Assembly (NCBI GenBank): GCA_034336665.1
Contig: CM067590.1
Coordinates: 4,612,959-4,676,958, forward strand
Direction: 5' to 3'
DNA: 64,000 nt
DNA from: Luscinia megarhynchos
Taxonomy: Eukaryota; Chordata; Aves; Passeriformes; Turdidae
Shown: in pieces, positions 39,901-45,788 of the stretch
Layout: each line of letters begins with the position of its first letter
How positions within the stretch are numbered: the stretch's first letter is position 1
Translations under genes and position numbers: made by a program
Notes under the pieces: model-generated
What the model was told of the DNA's origin: nothing
What the model saw: the letters and a program-made list of their open reading frames with translations, nothing else
Databases searched by the model: none

Positions 39901-42900
39901 AGTCTTCTCCCAGTATGGCTGTAATGCAGGTGGTTCTGCACAGCAAGAGCAAAGCCTTAATCTAGGGCTGGGAGTCCAAATGTCTGAGTTCCTTTTCCAG
40001 GTGCCTGCAGGCTGGCACACCTTTGATTTCAGGAATCCAAAATTCATGATGTGTTTGCTATAAGATTTAAAATGAAACATGGTATTAGGTTTGTGAAGCA
40101 TTAGAATCCATTGTGGATTTATTCTGGAGTTCTTGTCCCACTGTTTGAGTGGCAGAAGCCTTTTGCAGTGAAGGTTTGTGATAAGGATGTGCAAGGAGGG
40201 GAACTGAGTCCTCCAGAAGTATTAACTACAGAAATGATGGATAACAGTTTTGTACAGAGCACAGTAAGACAATCAAATCAGTGGATTTCCCTGAATTTCC
40301 TTTCTTTCACTGAGGAATTAATTTGAATTCTGAAACTACTCACAGAGGGCTGGAGTGGCCTTGGGGTGCTTTTCAATCCCCCATGAAAAGCAGTGGGGTA
40401 TTTATTTGATTTAGTTTTAAATCTGTAAAAGGTAGTTCTTGACACAGACTTATATATTAAAAGGAAAACATAGAAACATTAGAATTCAGATTAGCTCTGA
40501 AAGCTACTCTGAAATGTTTATAAATATAATTCCAGTTATGCAGATAGTTTAAATGTGACTCTTTGCCCAGGCACTTGCTCAATAAGCCCCACCAGATGCC
40601 AGCTTCCATTGCTGCTTTGAGAGACCCAAGTGCTGTAAGTGTTGACTCACCACAGCAGTTGTGTGTAGAACTCTCTTCCAACCCAAAGAATTTCAAACTT
40701 GGTTCAAAAATAGTCTGCACATAAGTCAGTTTATGCCGACCATTACTTAGATCTAGAAACCATGTTCTGACCTGACTTTTCCCTCTCCTCTCTTCACACT
40801 AGGAATCTCTAATGAAGCCCAGTTTGTGTTTACACTTCAGAGTATTGTTATGGCTCAGAAGTTAAAAGGAACACTGTCCTTTATAGTCAAAGTAAGTGCA
40901 GCTCTCAACTGCCTCTGCTTCCTTGGGAACCACGTCAGGGAGCCAGACTCGGGTGGGAAGCTCTGCTCTCGAGCTTTTTTAGGCATCATTTCATCTCTGC
41001 TGCACCAGCCCATTCTGTGAGGAACATTTTCACATGACATCTTGTGCAAAGAGTGCCCCCAATCCTGCGTCAGCACGTCCTAGATTGTCACTCCTGCAGC
41101 GTGTGAGCAAGGCAGCCTGCAACATGTGCCACGCTGTCAGCTAGAAAATCACTGATCTGGGGAGGGGAGAGGGAGCCAGGATCTGCTCCTCCTGATCTCA
41201 GCTGGACACTGCAGCCTGAAAAAGGGAAAACAAAAATAAGAATTAGATGCAGTTATTAAGAGTGGACACCCAGATCAAGAATGAGGTCAGTGGAAAGCAT
41301 TGTTTAGTAGGTATTGAGCTGGGTAAGACTCTGATGCTATTTCAGTACAGTTATTAATGAAAGAGCTGCATGAGCAGCTCAAAGGAAATGAATGGAGACA
41401 GTTGTGGCTACTCCTGAGTCAGCCATTATCTCTATTTTAAGGATTTATTAAAAATAGCATGCTAGTCCTATTTTAGTACCTAAGAATCTGGGAACTATTA
41501 ATTTATAATTTTGCTCAGGAAATAATGAGCTGTAAAACCACATCTCCAATTGTTAGTTTAAACTCAGTATGCTCAGTTTGTTTCAGCAGAGTTCAGGCAG
41601 AGCTGGTGTGTCCTTTACCTGTTGTAGGTGCATGTATCAACCCAGCTGCCCAAATCTTTGAGTGGGCTGATGTTGTGGTGGGATGGTTGTCAGACTGATC
41701 CTTCAGGCCCAGCCAGGCTCTTTCAGAGGGAGCTCAGCCCTCAGCTCCTCACTGCTGCCTGTGTGGTGGGTGGGGGTGGCTCCTCCTCTTGCTGCCTCAG
41801 GGCTCCCACTCATCTGCTCTCCTTTGCCCTCTTGCAGAATGATGAAGGTTCAACCCACGAGAAACTAGATTTCAAATTGCACTTCAGTTGTGCTTCGTAC
41901 TTGATCACGACGCCTTGCTACAGGTGAGTGCCTGTGCTGCCCCTGCAGGCTGAGCTCTGCCTGCTCCTGAGGCCTGGGGCAGTGTCTGCAAGGGGTGACT
42001 GTTCAGATGTGTCCAGTGACCTGTTTCAGAGGGCTCTGCAGAGGGAGCTCTGTGCCCTGCAGCCTGGCAGAGGCAGCTCTGACAGCAAGGGGGCACAAGT
42101 TGCTCCAGTGGACTCTGGAGTGTGGTTTCTGTATTTGCTGTATAACTCTTTCCTAGAGCTTGGTAGCACTTCAACTTCTGTGACTGGCATGTTTCATGGG
42201 GCTGATGGGACAGATTTCACTTGCATTTCTAATAAAGCATTTGCTTTCCCTTCCTGTTCTGCAGTGATGCTTTTGCCAAGCTCCTAGAGTCTGGAGACCT
42301 GCACATGAGTTCTATTAAAGTAGATGGAATTAGCATTTCTTTCCAACATCTGCTGGCAAAGATCTGTTTTCATCATCATTTTTCAGGTGAGTCTTCCTTT
42401 ATGCAGAACCCTCTGCAGAATTCCATATTCTGAAATCTCTGCTGTGCTTGGCGAGCACAACACTCCATGGGCTCAGCAGTACAGGAGCAGGTGATGTCCA
42501 GATTAAATACATTTGGGAGAGTTTTCTCCAGTTTTGCAACACTCAAAGCATGCAGTGTTCTTCAAAATGAATTCTCCTTGTGTCCCTATGGAATTCCTGC
42601 AGCCCAGTGAGGCATGTGACAAGTATCATGAGAGCAGCTAGTGTGGAGTTCAGGCTGTAACTGTTCTCTGGAGAGTGGGTTGGATCTGCAGGGCTTCAGA
42701 CTCCTTCCCCAGTGCTTCATTTCAGTGAGGGAGAGCCCCAGCTATCCCAGTTTGGGTTTCTTAATTAAAACACAAGCACTGGCTGAAGCAAAACAAGTGG
42801 CTGTTTCATCATGCTCTGGTGTTTGCATTAGACATTGCCTCACTGAAGTATTTCTGGGGAAGAAATCTACGTTCTGAGCAGTGTTTTTGCCACAGAACAT

Positions 42901-43435
42901 TTGTGGCTTAGGATACAAATGACTCACCTCGTTATTGTGAAATGTCCCAGAGAGAAGCCAGGAGGAGCCAGGCACATCTTAACCCTGACTTCCTCCTCCC
43001 CTCTGTAGAAGCCTCTGTTCCTCGAGGCCAGACAGAGCAATGGTTGCTCTCCAGGGGAAGCAAGGCTTGAATTAGAATTGAATGGAATGAAATGAAATTG
43101 CTATTTCTCTGCAGTTGTGGAACGTGTTGATTCGTGTGCATCCATGTACAGCCGTTCTATCCAAGGCCATCATGTCTGCCTACTGGTAAAAAAGGTGAGA
43201 GCATTGTGACCCCTGAGAAGCTAAACCTGGAGCTTTCCCTGCCTTCCTCTGCCTCATTCCAGTCCCTGAGTTTGCCTGGCAACACATTCCCACTTGGAAG
43301 AGGAGCTAATGGATTTTATTTTTTTTTTTCCTTTCTAAGGGAGAGAACTCTGTATCCATAGATGGGAAATGTAACGATTCTACCCTGCTTAGCAACTTGT
43401 TGGATGAGATGAAAGAGACATTGTCCAAGTGCTGA
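3892..43435 (+). CDS. AP3D1: AP-3 complex subunit delta-1, 32 coding exons
   Basis: AP3D1 is the large delta subunit of the AP-3 adaptor (delta, beta3, mu3, sigma3). It sorts transmembrane cargo from early endosomes to lysosomes, melanosomes and other lysosome-related organelles. Loss causes mocha in mouse and Hermansky-Pudlak syndrome 10 in human (established knowledge). The exons join in frame to 3654 nt, 1217 residues. Residues 1 to about 620 form the helical adaptin trunk. About 620-980 is a charged hinge rich in Lys, Glu and Asp, including the region Pfam calls BLVR. About 982-1217 is the C-terminal ear. The start lies in a perfect Kozak context (GCCGCCACCATGG), and the protein opens [14 protein letters not shown] as in mammals. 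All introns are GT-AG except intron 7 (GC-AG). Exons are listed separately. The identification is essentially certain; use of hinge exons 23-26 in every transcript is not. Confidence 0.98.
4218..4268. repeat. TA/TTA microsatellite
   Basis: About 50 bases of alternating TA followed by TTA units, interrupted once by ACGCAAA, about 230 bases into intron 1 and just downstream of the CpG island. Confidence 0.85.
4313..4502 (+). promoter_or_regulatory. AP3D1: pair of CACGTG E-boxes in intron 1
   Basis: Two CACGTG cores lie at 4313-4318 (flanks GT and CT) and 4497-4502 (flanks AG and AT). Each has one flank matching the TCACGTGA preference of the MITF/TFEB/TFE3 family, which controls lysosome and melanosome genes. 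USF or MYC family factors are alternatives. Binding is inferred only. Confidence 0.3.
4897..4965 (-). mobile_element. short CR1 3' end, reverse orientation
   Basis: The + strand reads a TCACAGAATGGCAGAAT start followed by GTTGGAAGGGACCCGTCAGGATCAT, the usual look of a reversed CR1 3' terminus. The rest of the element is missing or too diverged to follow. Confidence 0.5.
13290..13806 (+). mobile_element. CR1 LINE 3' fragment, forward orientation
   Basis: It contains the hallmarks of the avian CR1 3' region in order: a 'gggctggagagtgtccag' block, 'ctcagcctggagaaaaggag', 'ctccctgacaggaggggaca', the 'gggctgcccagggcagtggt' block and a terminal ATGATTCTGTGATTC repeat. It is 5'-truncated and has no reverse-transcriptase frame. 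It lies in AP3D1 intron 1 in the sense direction. Confidence 0.85.
15240..15560 (-). mobile_element. CR1 LINE fragment, reverse orientation
   Basis: The + strand carries reversed CR1 phrases: a gap-containing 'agcagctccacgtcctcctg', 'gcaggtgggggctcacctga', 'accagcaccccaagttctt' and 'agggctgctcccatccattc'. These correspond to the end of the CR1 reverse-transcriptase frame. The copy is diverged and broken. It lies antisense in AP3D1 intron 1. Confidence 0.75.
16749..16844 (+). CDS. AP3D1: AP3D1 coding exon 2
   Basis: Residues 33-64, [10 protein letters not shown] to CKLTY. Acceptor CTCAG, donor GTGAGT, both ends phase 0 (96 nt). Start of the adaptin trunk. Confidence 0.97.
16845..17636 (+). 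other. AP3D1: AP3D1 intron 2
   Basis: Ordinary intron of 792 nt with one reversed CR1 fragment (17281-17445). No exon or other feature is visible. Confidence 0.85.
17281..17445 (-). mobile_element. CR1 LINE 3' fragment, reverse orientation
   Basis: It begins ATCATAGAAT, the reversed CR1 terminal repeat, followed by reversed CR1 body phrases such as 'cccctgccatggcagggact' and 'aggctgctccaagccctgtc'. About 165 bases, in AP3D1 intron 2, antisense. Confidence 0.85.
17637..17717 (+). CDS. AP3D1: AP3D1 coding exon 3
   Basis: Residues 65-91, [10 protein letters not shown] to SKFTFK. Acceptor CACAG, donor GTGAGT, phase 0 at both ends (81 nt). Confidence 0.97.
17718..18246 (+). other. AP3D1: AP3D1 intron 3
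   Basis: 529 nt of AT-rich intron with a pyrimidine-rich end. I see nothing else in it. Confidence 0.85.
18247..18327 (+). CDS. AP3D1: AP3D1 coding exon 4
   Basis: Residues 92-118, [10 protein letters not shown] to NQIRK. Acceptor CCCAG, donor GTAAAT, phase 0 at both ends (81 nt). Confidence 0.97.
18328..20126 (+). other. AP3D1: AP3D1 intron 4
   Basis: 1.8 kb of AT-rich intron. No repeat family or exon recognised. Confidence 0.8.
20127..20234 (+). CDS. AP3D1: AP3D1 coding exon 5
   Basis: Residues 119-154, [10 protein letters not shown] to NDIMTL. Acceptor TTTAG, donor GTGAGT, phase 0 at both ends (108 nt). Confidence 0.97.
20235..20572 (+). other. AP3D1: AP3D1 intron 5
   Basis: 338 nt; nothing recognised besides splice sites. 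Confidence 0.8.
20573..20702 (+). CDS. AP3D1: AP3D1 coding exon 6
   Basis: Residues 155-197 plus the first base of Gly198; [10 protein letters not shown] to EDPDP. Helical-repeat trunk. Acceptor AACAG, donor GTGAGT. Reading on without splicing reaches a stop at 20759-20761, so the donor is needed. Confidence 0.97.
20703..22010 (+). other. AP3D1: AP3D1 intron 6
   Basis: 1.3 kb AT-rich intron without recognisable repeats or exons. Confidence 0.8.
22011..22150 (+). CDS. AP3D1: AP3D1 coding exon 7, GC donor
   Basis: Residues 198 (last two bases) to 244, [10 protein letters not shown] to KIIKL. Acceptor CCCAG. The exon ends CTG and is followed by GCAAGT, a GC rather than GT donor, which matches U1 snRNA well outside position 2. 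Moving the junction to the nearby GT (AAGTAT) would add four bases and break the frame with exon 8. Confidence 0.96.
22151..22392 (+). other. AP3D1: AP3D1 intron 7, GC-AG type
   Basis: 242 nt beginning GCAAGTATTC and ending GAATAG. GC-AG introns are a rare but functional class spliced by the major spliceosome. Nothing else is seen inside. Confidence 0.9.
22393..22466 (+). CDS. AP3D1: AP3D1 coding exon 8
   Basis: Residues 245-268 plus two bases of Ser269; [10 protein letters not shown] to TNLIH. Acceptor AATAG, donor GTATGT. Confidence 0.97.
22467..24175 (+). other. AP3D1: AP3D1 intron 8
   Basis: 1.7 kb. A GC-richer middle part (about 23.2-23.9 kb) has open frames of 111-138 codons that overlap in two frames and resemble nothing known; treated as chance. 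Confidence 0.75.
24176..24225 (+). CDS. AP3D1: AP3D1 coding exon 9
   Basis: 50-nt exon: end of Ser269, residues 270-285 ([10 protein letters not shown] to NTVIA) and the first base of Val286. Acceptor TTCAG, donor GTGAGA. Confidence 0.96.
24226..25729 (+). other. AP3D1: AP3D1 intron 9
   Basis: 1.5 kb. No repeat family or exon recognised; overlapping short frames near 24.8-25.2 kb on both strands are chance. Confidence 0.75.
25730..25779 (+). CDS. AP3D1: AP3D1 coding exon 10
   Basis: 50-nt exon finishing Val286 and coding residues 287-302, [10 protein letters not shown] to SASIQ. Acceptor TTCAG, donor GTGGGA (weaker than most). Confidence 0.96.
25780..26181 (+). other. AP3D1: AP3D1 intron 10
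   Basis: 402 nt, no feature seen besides splice sites. Confidence 0.8.
26182..26230 (+). CDS. AP3D1: AP3D1 coding exon 11
   Basis: 49-nt exon, residues 303-318 ([10 protein letters not shown] to DSDQN) plus one base of Leu319. Acceptor TTCAG, donor GTAAGT. Confidence 0.96.
26231..26995 (+). other. AP3D1: AP3D1 intron 11
   Basis: 765 nt, AT-rich. Open frames through its 3' end and exon 12 are read-through shadows. Confidence 0.8.
26996..27141 (+). CDS. AP3D1: AP3D1 coding exon 12
   Basis: Finishes Leu319 and codes residues 320-367, [10 protein letters not shown] to LLYGM. Trunk helical repeats. Acceptor CACAG, donor GTATGT, ends in phase 0. Confidence 0.97.
27142..27834 (+). other. AP3D1: AP3D1 intron 12
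   Basis: 693 nt, with a diverged reversed CR1 piece at 27541-27730. No exon seen. Confidence 0.8.
27541..27730 (-). mobile_element. old CR1 3' fragment, reverse orientation
   Basis: It starts ATCACAGAAT, then GGAGATCATCAAATCCAAC, a GTACCACATC block and a CTTAAACACCTTGAAA block, matching the order of a reversed CR1 3' end. Divergence is high, so its right edge is uncertain. Confidence 0.6.
27835..27983 (+). CDS. AP3D1: AP3D1 coding exon 13
   Basis: Residues 368-416 plus two bases of Trp417; [10 protein letters not shown] to ITNFE. Acceptor AACAG, donor GTCAGT. It is followed by the shortest intron of the gene (83 nt). Confidence 0.97.
28067..28297 (+). CDS. AP3D1: AP3D1 coding exon 14, very GC-rich
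   Basis: Finishes Trp417, codes residues 418-493 ([10 protein letters not shown] to ICGEFS) and two bases of Glu494. Nearly every third codon position is G or C and CpG is dense, unlike exons 11, 12 or 16. The acceptor reads CGCGAG, with G at position -3, which is disfavoured. No other AG keeps the frame and the conserved YISILVE start. Donor GTGAGT. Confidence 0.95.
28298..29506 (+). other. AP3D1: AP3D1 intron 14
   Basis: 1.2 kb, holding a reversed CR1 fragment (28520-28800) and an A run at 29278-29291. No exon seen. Confidence 0.8.
28520..28800 (-). mobile_element. CR1 LINE 3' fragment, reverse orientation
   Basis: The + strand is the reversed CR1 3' end: GAGAATATTGAGTCAGAAGG, then 'gaccctgagggatcatcagt', 'ggaccattccctggggagcc' and 'gggcagggcccagcaccctc'. 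It is nearly the inverse of the forward copy at 56085-56835, suggesting one young subfamily. It lies antisense in intron 14. Confidence 0.85.
29507..29738 (+). CDS. AP3D1: AP3D1 coding exon 15
   Basis: Finishes Glu494 and codes residues 495-571, [10 protein letters not shown] to EVQER. Last part of the helical trunk. Acceptor TGCAG, donor GTAAGA, ends in phase 0. Confidence 0.97.
29739..30126 (+). other. AP3D1: AP3D1 intron 15
   Basis: 388 nt; no feature seen besides splice sites. Confidence 0.8.
30127..30272 (+). CDS. AP3D1: AP3D1 coding exon 16
   Basis: Residues 572-619 plus two bases of Gly620; [10 protein letters not shown] to KVPVPE. It joins the trunk to the hinge. Acceptor TTTAG, donor GTAAAG. 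Confidence 0.97.
30395..30536 (+). CDS. AP3D1: AP3D1 coding exon 17
   Basis: Finishes Gly620 and codes residues 621-667, [10 protein letters not shown] to EEELAR. Acidic Ser/Asp/Glu stretch (SDSESEDE) with likely casein-kinase-2-type serines. Intron 16 before it is only 122 nt. Donor GTGAGT. Confidence 0.97.
30537..31286 (+). other. AP3D1: AP3D1 intron 17
   Basis: 750 nt, containing a reversed CR1 piece (30945-31085). No exon seen. Confidence 0.8.
30945..31085 (-). mobile_element. CR1 LINE 3' fragment, reverse orientation
   Basis: Reads ATCATGCAATGGCTTGGGTT, then GGAAAGGACCTTAAAGTTCA, and a 'ccctctgccatgggcagaga' block: a reversed CR1 3' end. It is short and lies antisense in intron 17. Confidence 0.85.
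31287..31358 (+). CDS. AP3D1: AP3D1 coding exon 18
   Basis: Residues 668-691, [10 protein letters not shown] to SPSPQK. 72-nt exon, phase 0 at both ends. Start of the BLVR-type hinge region. Acceptor TTTAG, donor GTGAGT. Confidence 0.97.
31359..32098 (+). other. AP3D1: AP3D1 intron 18
   Basis: 740 nt. A minus-strand frame at 31475-31672 looks mildly coding in composition but has no recognisable homology. No repeat family identified. Confidence 0.75.
32099..32174 (+). CDS. AP3D1: AP3D1 coding exon 19
   Basis: Residues 692-716 plus one base of Gly717; [10 protein letters not shown] to PLKVP. Conserved BLVR-type segment. Acceptor CCCAG, donor GTAAGC. Confidence 0.97.
32175..32944 (+). other. 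AP3D1: AP3D1 intron 19
   Basis: 770 nt; no repeat or exon recognised. Confidence 0.8.
32945..33144 (+). CDS. AP3D1: AP3D1 coding exon 20
   Basis: Finishes Gly717 and codes residues 718-783, [10 protein letters not shown] to TEEMPE. A predicted charged helix with a Lys-rich run in the middle. Acceptor CCCAG, donor GTCAGG. Confidence 0.97.
33145..33782 (+). other. AP3D1: AP3D1 intron 20
   Basis: 638 nt, AT-rich; nothing recognised. Confidence 0.8.
33783..33856 (+). CDS. AP3D1: AP3D1 coding exon 21
   Basis: Residues 784-807 plus two bases of Lys808; [10 protein letters not shown] to DIDLD. Acidic. Acceptor TGCAG, donor GTAAGT. Confidence 0.97.
33857..36088 (+). other. AP3D1: AP3D1 intron 21
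   Basis: 2.2 kb. I recognise no exon or clear repeat family. Overlapping frames of up to 190 codons near 34.5-35.1 kb are unsupported. Confidence 0.75.
36089..36296 (+). CDS. AP3D1: AP3D1 coding exon 22
   Basis: Finishes Lys808 and codes residues 809-877, [10 protein letters not shown] to EEEEEEKK. It contains long Lys/Glu runs ([17 protein letters not shown]). Acceptor TCAAG, a less common AAG type; donor GTAATT; ends in phase 0. Confidence 0.96.
36297..37437 (+). other. AP3D1: AP3D1 intron 22
   Basis: 1.1 kb, containing a reversed CR1 copy (36893-37320). Frames of 110-214 codons in this part are CR1 shadows. Confidence 0.8.
36893..37320 (-). mobile_element. CR1 LINE 3' fragment, reverse orientation
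   Basis: It starts AGAGTCACAGAAACCCAGAC, then CAAAGGAACCTTAAATCCCA, 'cccctgccatggcagggaca', 'ggcctgggcactgccaggga' and 'cagccccagctctcccagcc': a reversed CR1 3' region of about 430 bp. It lies antisense in intron 22. Confidence 0.85.
37438..37500 (+). CDS. AP3D1: AP3D1 coding exon 23, hinge cassette
   Basis: Residues 878-898, [10 protein letters not shown] to TPQPQ. 63 nt, phase 0 at both ends, so skipping keeps the frame. The DLDFWLST motif is also present in the long mammalian isoform as I recall it. Acceptor TTCAG, donor GTAGGA. Confidence 0.9.
37501..38103 (+). other. AP3D1: AP3D1 intron 23
   Basis: 603 nt; nothing recognised. Confidence 0.8.
38104..38202 (+). CDS. AP3D1: AP3D1 coding exon 24, hinge cassette
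   Basis: Residues 899-931, [10 protein letters not shown] to EEEDEGK. 99 nt, phase 0 at both ends, strongly acidic. Acceptor CTCAG, donor GTAAGT. Possibly skipped in some transcripts. Confidence 0.88.
38203..38925 (+). other. AP3D1: AP3D1 intron 24
   Basis: 723 nt; a forward CR1 fragment starts about 10 bases after the donor. A frame at 38313-38762 is a CR1 shadow. Confidence 0.8.
38213..38458 (+). mobile_element. CR1 LINE 3' fragment, forward orientation
   Basis: It carries 'aggggaggcttagatgagat', a T run of about 20 bases (38273-38291), 'caggctacccagggcagtgg', 'ggagtcactgtccctggaaa', and ends TTCTCTGGTTCTATGA, the CR1 terminal repeat. It begins right next to the exon 24 donor. Confidence 0.85.
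38926..39075 (+). CDS. AP3D1: AP3D1 coding exon 25
   Basis: Residues 932-981, [10 protein letters not shown] to EDEPLP. Lys-rich then Glu-rich end of the hinge. 150 nt, phase 0 at both ends. Acceptor GGTAG, donor GTGAGT. Confidence 0.95.
39197..39244 (+). CDS. AP3D1: AP3D1 coding exon 26
   Basis: Residues 982-997, [10 protein letters not shown] to PYIKM. 48 nt, phase 0 at both ends. First exon of the ear side. The intron before it is 121 nt. Acceptor TTCAG, donor GTGAGT. Confidence 0.95.
39245..39567 (+). other. AP3D1: AP3D1 intron 26
   Basis: 323 nt; nothing recognised. Confidence 0.8.
39568..39757 (+). CDS. AP3D1: AP3D1 coding exon 27
   Basis: Residues 998-1060 plus one base of Gly1061; [10 protein letters not shown] to PFQLPP. 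Immunoglobulin-like beta-sandwich part of the delta ear. Acceptor TGCAG, donor GTATGC. Confidence 0.97.
39758..40802 (+). other. AP3D1: AP3D1 intron 27
   Basis: 1.0 kb; no repeat or exon recognised. Confidence 0.8.
40803..40891 (+). CDS. AP3D1: AP3D1 coding exon 28
   Basis: Finishes Gly1061 and codes residues 1062-1090, [10 protein letters not shown] to LSFIVK. Ear domain. Acceptor ACTAG, donor GTAAGT. Confidence 0.97.
40892..41837 (+). other. AP3D1: AP3D1 intron 28
   Basis: 946 nt; no repeat or exon recognised. Confidence 0.8.
41838..41923 (+). CDS. AP3D1: AP3D1 coding exon 29
   Basis: Residues 1091-1118 plus two bases of Ser1119; [10 protein letters not shown] to TTPCY. Ear domain. Acceptor TGCAG, donor GTGAGT. 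Confidence 0.97.
41924..42264 (+). other. AP3D1: AP3D1 intron 29
   Basis: 341 nt; nothing recognised. Confidence 0.8.
42265..42386 (+). CDS. AP3D1: AP3D1 coding exon 30
   Basis: Finishes Ser1119, codes residues 1120-1159 ([10 protein letters not shown] to FHHHFS) and one base of Val1160. Platform part of the ear. Acceptor TGCAG, donor GTGAGT. Confidence 0.97.
42387..43114 (+). other. AP3D1: AP3D1 intron 30
   Basis: 728 nt; nothing recognised. Confidence 0.8.
43115..43194 (+). CDS. AP3D1: AP3D1 coding exon 31
   Basis: Finishes Val1160 and codes residues 1161-1186, [10 protein letters not shown] to CLLVKK. Acceptor TGCAG, donor GTGAGA. Confidence 0.97.
43340..43435 (+). CDS. AP3D1: AP3D1 coding exon 32 with stop
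   Basis: Residues 1187-1217, [10 protein letters not shown] to MKETLSKC, then TGA. The intron before it is 145 nt and ends in a T run and TCTAAG, an AAG acceptor; the exon begins GGAGAG. The C-terminal ...LSKC end is typical of the family. Confidence 0.97.
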   Translation, partial: GENSVSIDGKCNDSTLLSNLLDEMKETLSKC

Positions 43436-43680
43436 ATATTCCTTATAAGATATTCCAACGACAAGAAACACACCCAACGTGTAAAGACGAGCAGACCCAA
43501 GTGTTAAGTTTCTCCCTCGTACGCATGTACTACCCTGGGGCACGTGCTTTCAGTTAACTCCACCATTGGTTGCAGTTTAGACATTTTAAGGCTGTATGTT
43601 ACCTTTTTATTTTCAGAACTTTTTATGAACTGTGGTGTTAACCCTTTCTAGCCCAAAGAGATCCTGGTGACATGACTGGA

Positions 43681-43710
43681 GGAGGGAGGGGAGAAGGGAG
43701 GGAGGGAGGG
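43681..43710 (+). promoter_or_regulatory. AP3D1: G-run cluster, possible RNA G-quadruplex
   Basis: Six runs of at least three G occur within about 30 bases (GGAGGGAGGG-GAGAAGGGAG-GGAGGGAGGG), separated by loops of one to a few bases. In the transcript this could fold as a two- or three-layer G-quadruplex. Folding is predicted, not shown. Confidence 0.5.
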
Positions 43711-44527
43711 CCAGGCACTATTTATTCAGCAGCTCATGATGATCCCATGACCTTCATCTGTGTGGGATGGGGACTGAGCAGGACTTTATCAACAGTAGCA
43801 CAGTTTGTTGCTTGTGCTTATGCCAGGGAAGGTTGACTTAATCCTTAGCCATGAAATATGTCTTCAGGGCTGCTGTAGTTGATGTATATTTCTAGCAGAG
43901 GCTGGTGCTGGACCAGAAGGCCTCTTTTTGTTTTTTTTTATATATATATATATGATTTATTATTATCTCAAGATCTATTGTGATCAGCATATAAACATCC
44001 TCCATCTCCTTGAGCTAATCCAAAGGAGCCCTGTGAGAACTGGGGTGTTTGAGTTTCTGTTTATAGTAGTTGCCTTGAGCCTTAACCTTCTTTTAGTGAC
44101 AGCTGGAAGAGTGTGGAAGGGTGAAACAGGCTGAGTGTTGCTGTTTGGGTCTGTGCTCTCCTCGACTGCCCCACACAGGGAGTCTGTCAGGCCTCTCCCC
44201 TTTGAGCTGTCTCTGCTGATGTGTTCAATGAGTCCGCTTCAATTTCACATTCCTGAGCAGTTAAGCTGTAGCAAGAAACTGGAAATTCAAAGGGGTCTGT
44301 TCCTGCTTTTTATCCTTTTGCTCACCAGCTGAGGTTGACCATTACAAGGTTAGAAAAACAGCTGTGGGTGCAGCCCCTTGTGTGCAGATCCATGTCCTCC
44401 CTCTGGACTCTGGAACCAGCAGGGTCATTCTGTGTCTGTGTCCCCTCAGTGTCCCTTGGCCCTGCCCTTGCAGCAGTGAGAGCAGATGTGGCAGCACAAG
44501 TGCCCCTGGGTCCCTGTGGCAGAGCCC

Positions 44528-44850
44528 TCCCTGCCAGGGTGCAGGAGAGAGGGAGGGATTGGGAGCCCCAAATCCTGCCAGGGTGCAGGAGAGAGGGAGG
44601 GACTGGGAGCCCCAGCCCTGCCAGGGTGCAGGAGAGAGGGAGGGATTGGGAGCCCCAACCCTGCCAGGGTGCAGGAGAGAGGGAGGGACTGGGAGCCCCA
44701 GCCCTGCCAGGGTGCAGGAGAGAGGGAGGGATTGGGAGCCCCAACCCTGCCAGGGTGCAGGAGAGAGGGAGGGATTGGGAGCCCCAACCCTGCCAGGGTG
44801 CAGGAGAGAGGAGGGATTGGGAGCCCCAACCCTGCCAGGGTGCAGGAGGG
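44528..44850. repeat. 43-bp minisatellite in the AP3D1 3' UTR
   Basis: Eight copies of a unit containing CCAGGGTGCAGGAGAGAGGG and a GGGAGCCCCA end. The CCAGGGTGCAGG core begins at 44534, 44578, 44621, 44664, 44707, 44750, 44793 and 44835, giving steps of 44, 43, 43, 43, 43, 43 and 42. Copies differ at a few bases only (ATTGGG or ACTGGG; CCAA or CCAG). Confidence 0.95.
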
Positions 44851-45788
44851 AGAGTGGGTGAGCTGTCCCAGATGCAGGAAGGAGGAGGGGTGAGGATCCC
44901 CTCTCTCTGCCAGGCTCCAGGATGGGGAGGGGCTGAGGAGCTGCAGATTTGGGACTGTAACAGTTGCTTTAGAGGGAAGAAGGGAGAGTCTGGGAAGTGC
45001 CCATTCTGCACTATAGGAATCTTGTGGGGTCTCTGGTAGGAAAGGGATGTCATGCTGTCCTGCAAAGATGCTCAGCTGATGTCCTTCTCCAGCATCCCTT
45101 GCTTTCAACTTCTTTTTTACTCCCCCTGCTCCATTTCTTTCTTTGCTGTTCCACACCCAGTGAGCAAAACTCCATGGAATGGTTTTACTTCAAGGCACAG
45201 GCCAGGAGCAGTTGATTGCTCCAAAGAGGTGCCCAGGGAGGAGCTGCCTGGGTCTGCACGTCTCCAGCTCCACCACCACTCCTAAAACACCAAACCCCTT
45301 CACAGGGAGCAGGATGAAGTGTTGATCTTATCCCTTGGGTGATGTCCTGTACTTTATGCGTGTCTTGTGCTCTTTACACTCTTCCCACAGGAGGGATTTT
45401 GGCAAAGGCTCTGCTCTGGTGCTCTGGGTTCCTTGCCAGGCCCAGCTCTGTGTCTGACCGTGCTGCCAGGATGTGGAGGGTTTGGTTTTGGTCAGCCTCC
45501 CTTGGTTAGCCAGTTGTGTATTAGAAACTGAACATATTAAAATTGTCTTAAAGGATAATGTTCCTCAATTAGTGTTTGGGTTTTTTAATTCATGGATGAA
45601 AACTGTCACTTTAGCATGTAGAGTCTCTTACAGAATCCTGTGCAGTGATTCTAGAATTTTGAAACTGTATGATGTGTTACATTCACAAATTTATTTGCTA
45701 TCAACATTCCCTGGGAAAAAAAACAAAAAAAAGAAAAAGACAACAACATACCACAAGCTGCTGTAATGATTTTGTGTCAAGATGATCC

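Noticed and set aside
44322..45065. Long overlapping frames (234-247 codons) on both strands
   Set aside because: They run through the 43-bp minisatellite in the AP3D1 3' UTR, are open in several frames at once and encode only repeats of the unit.
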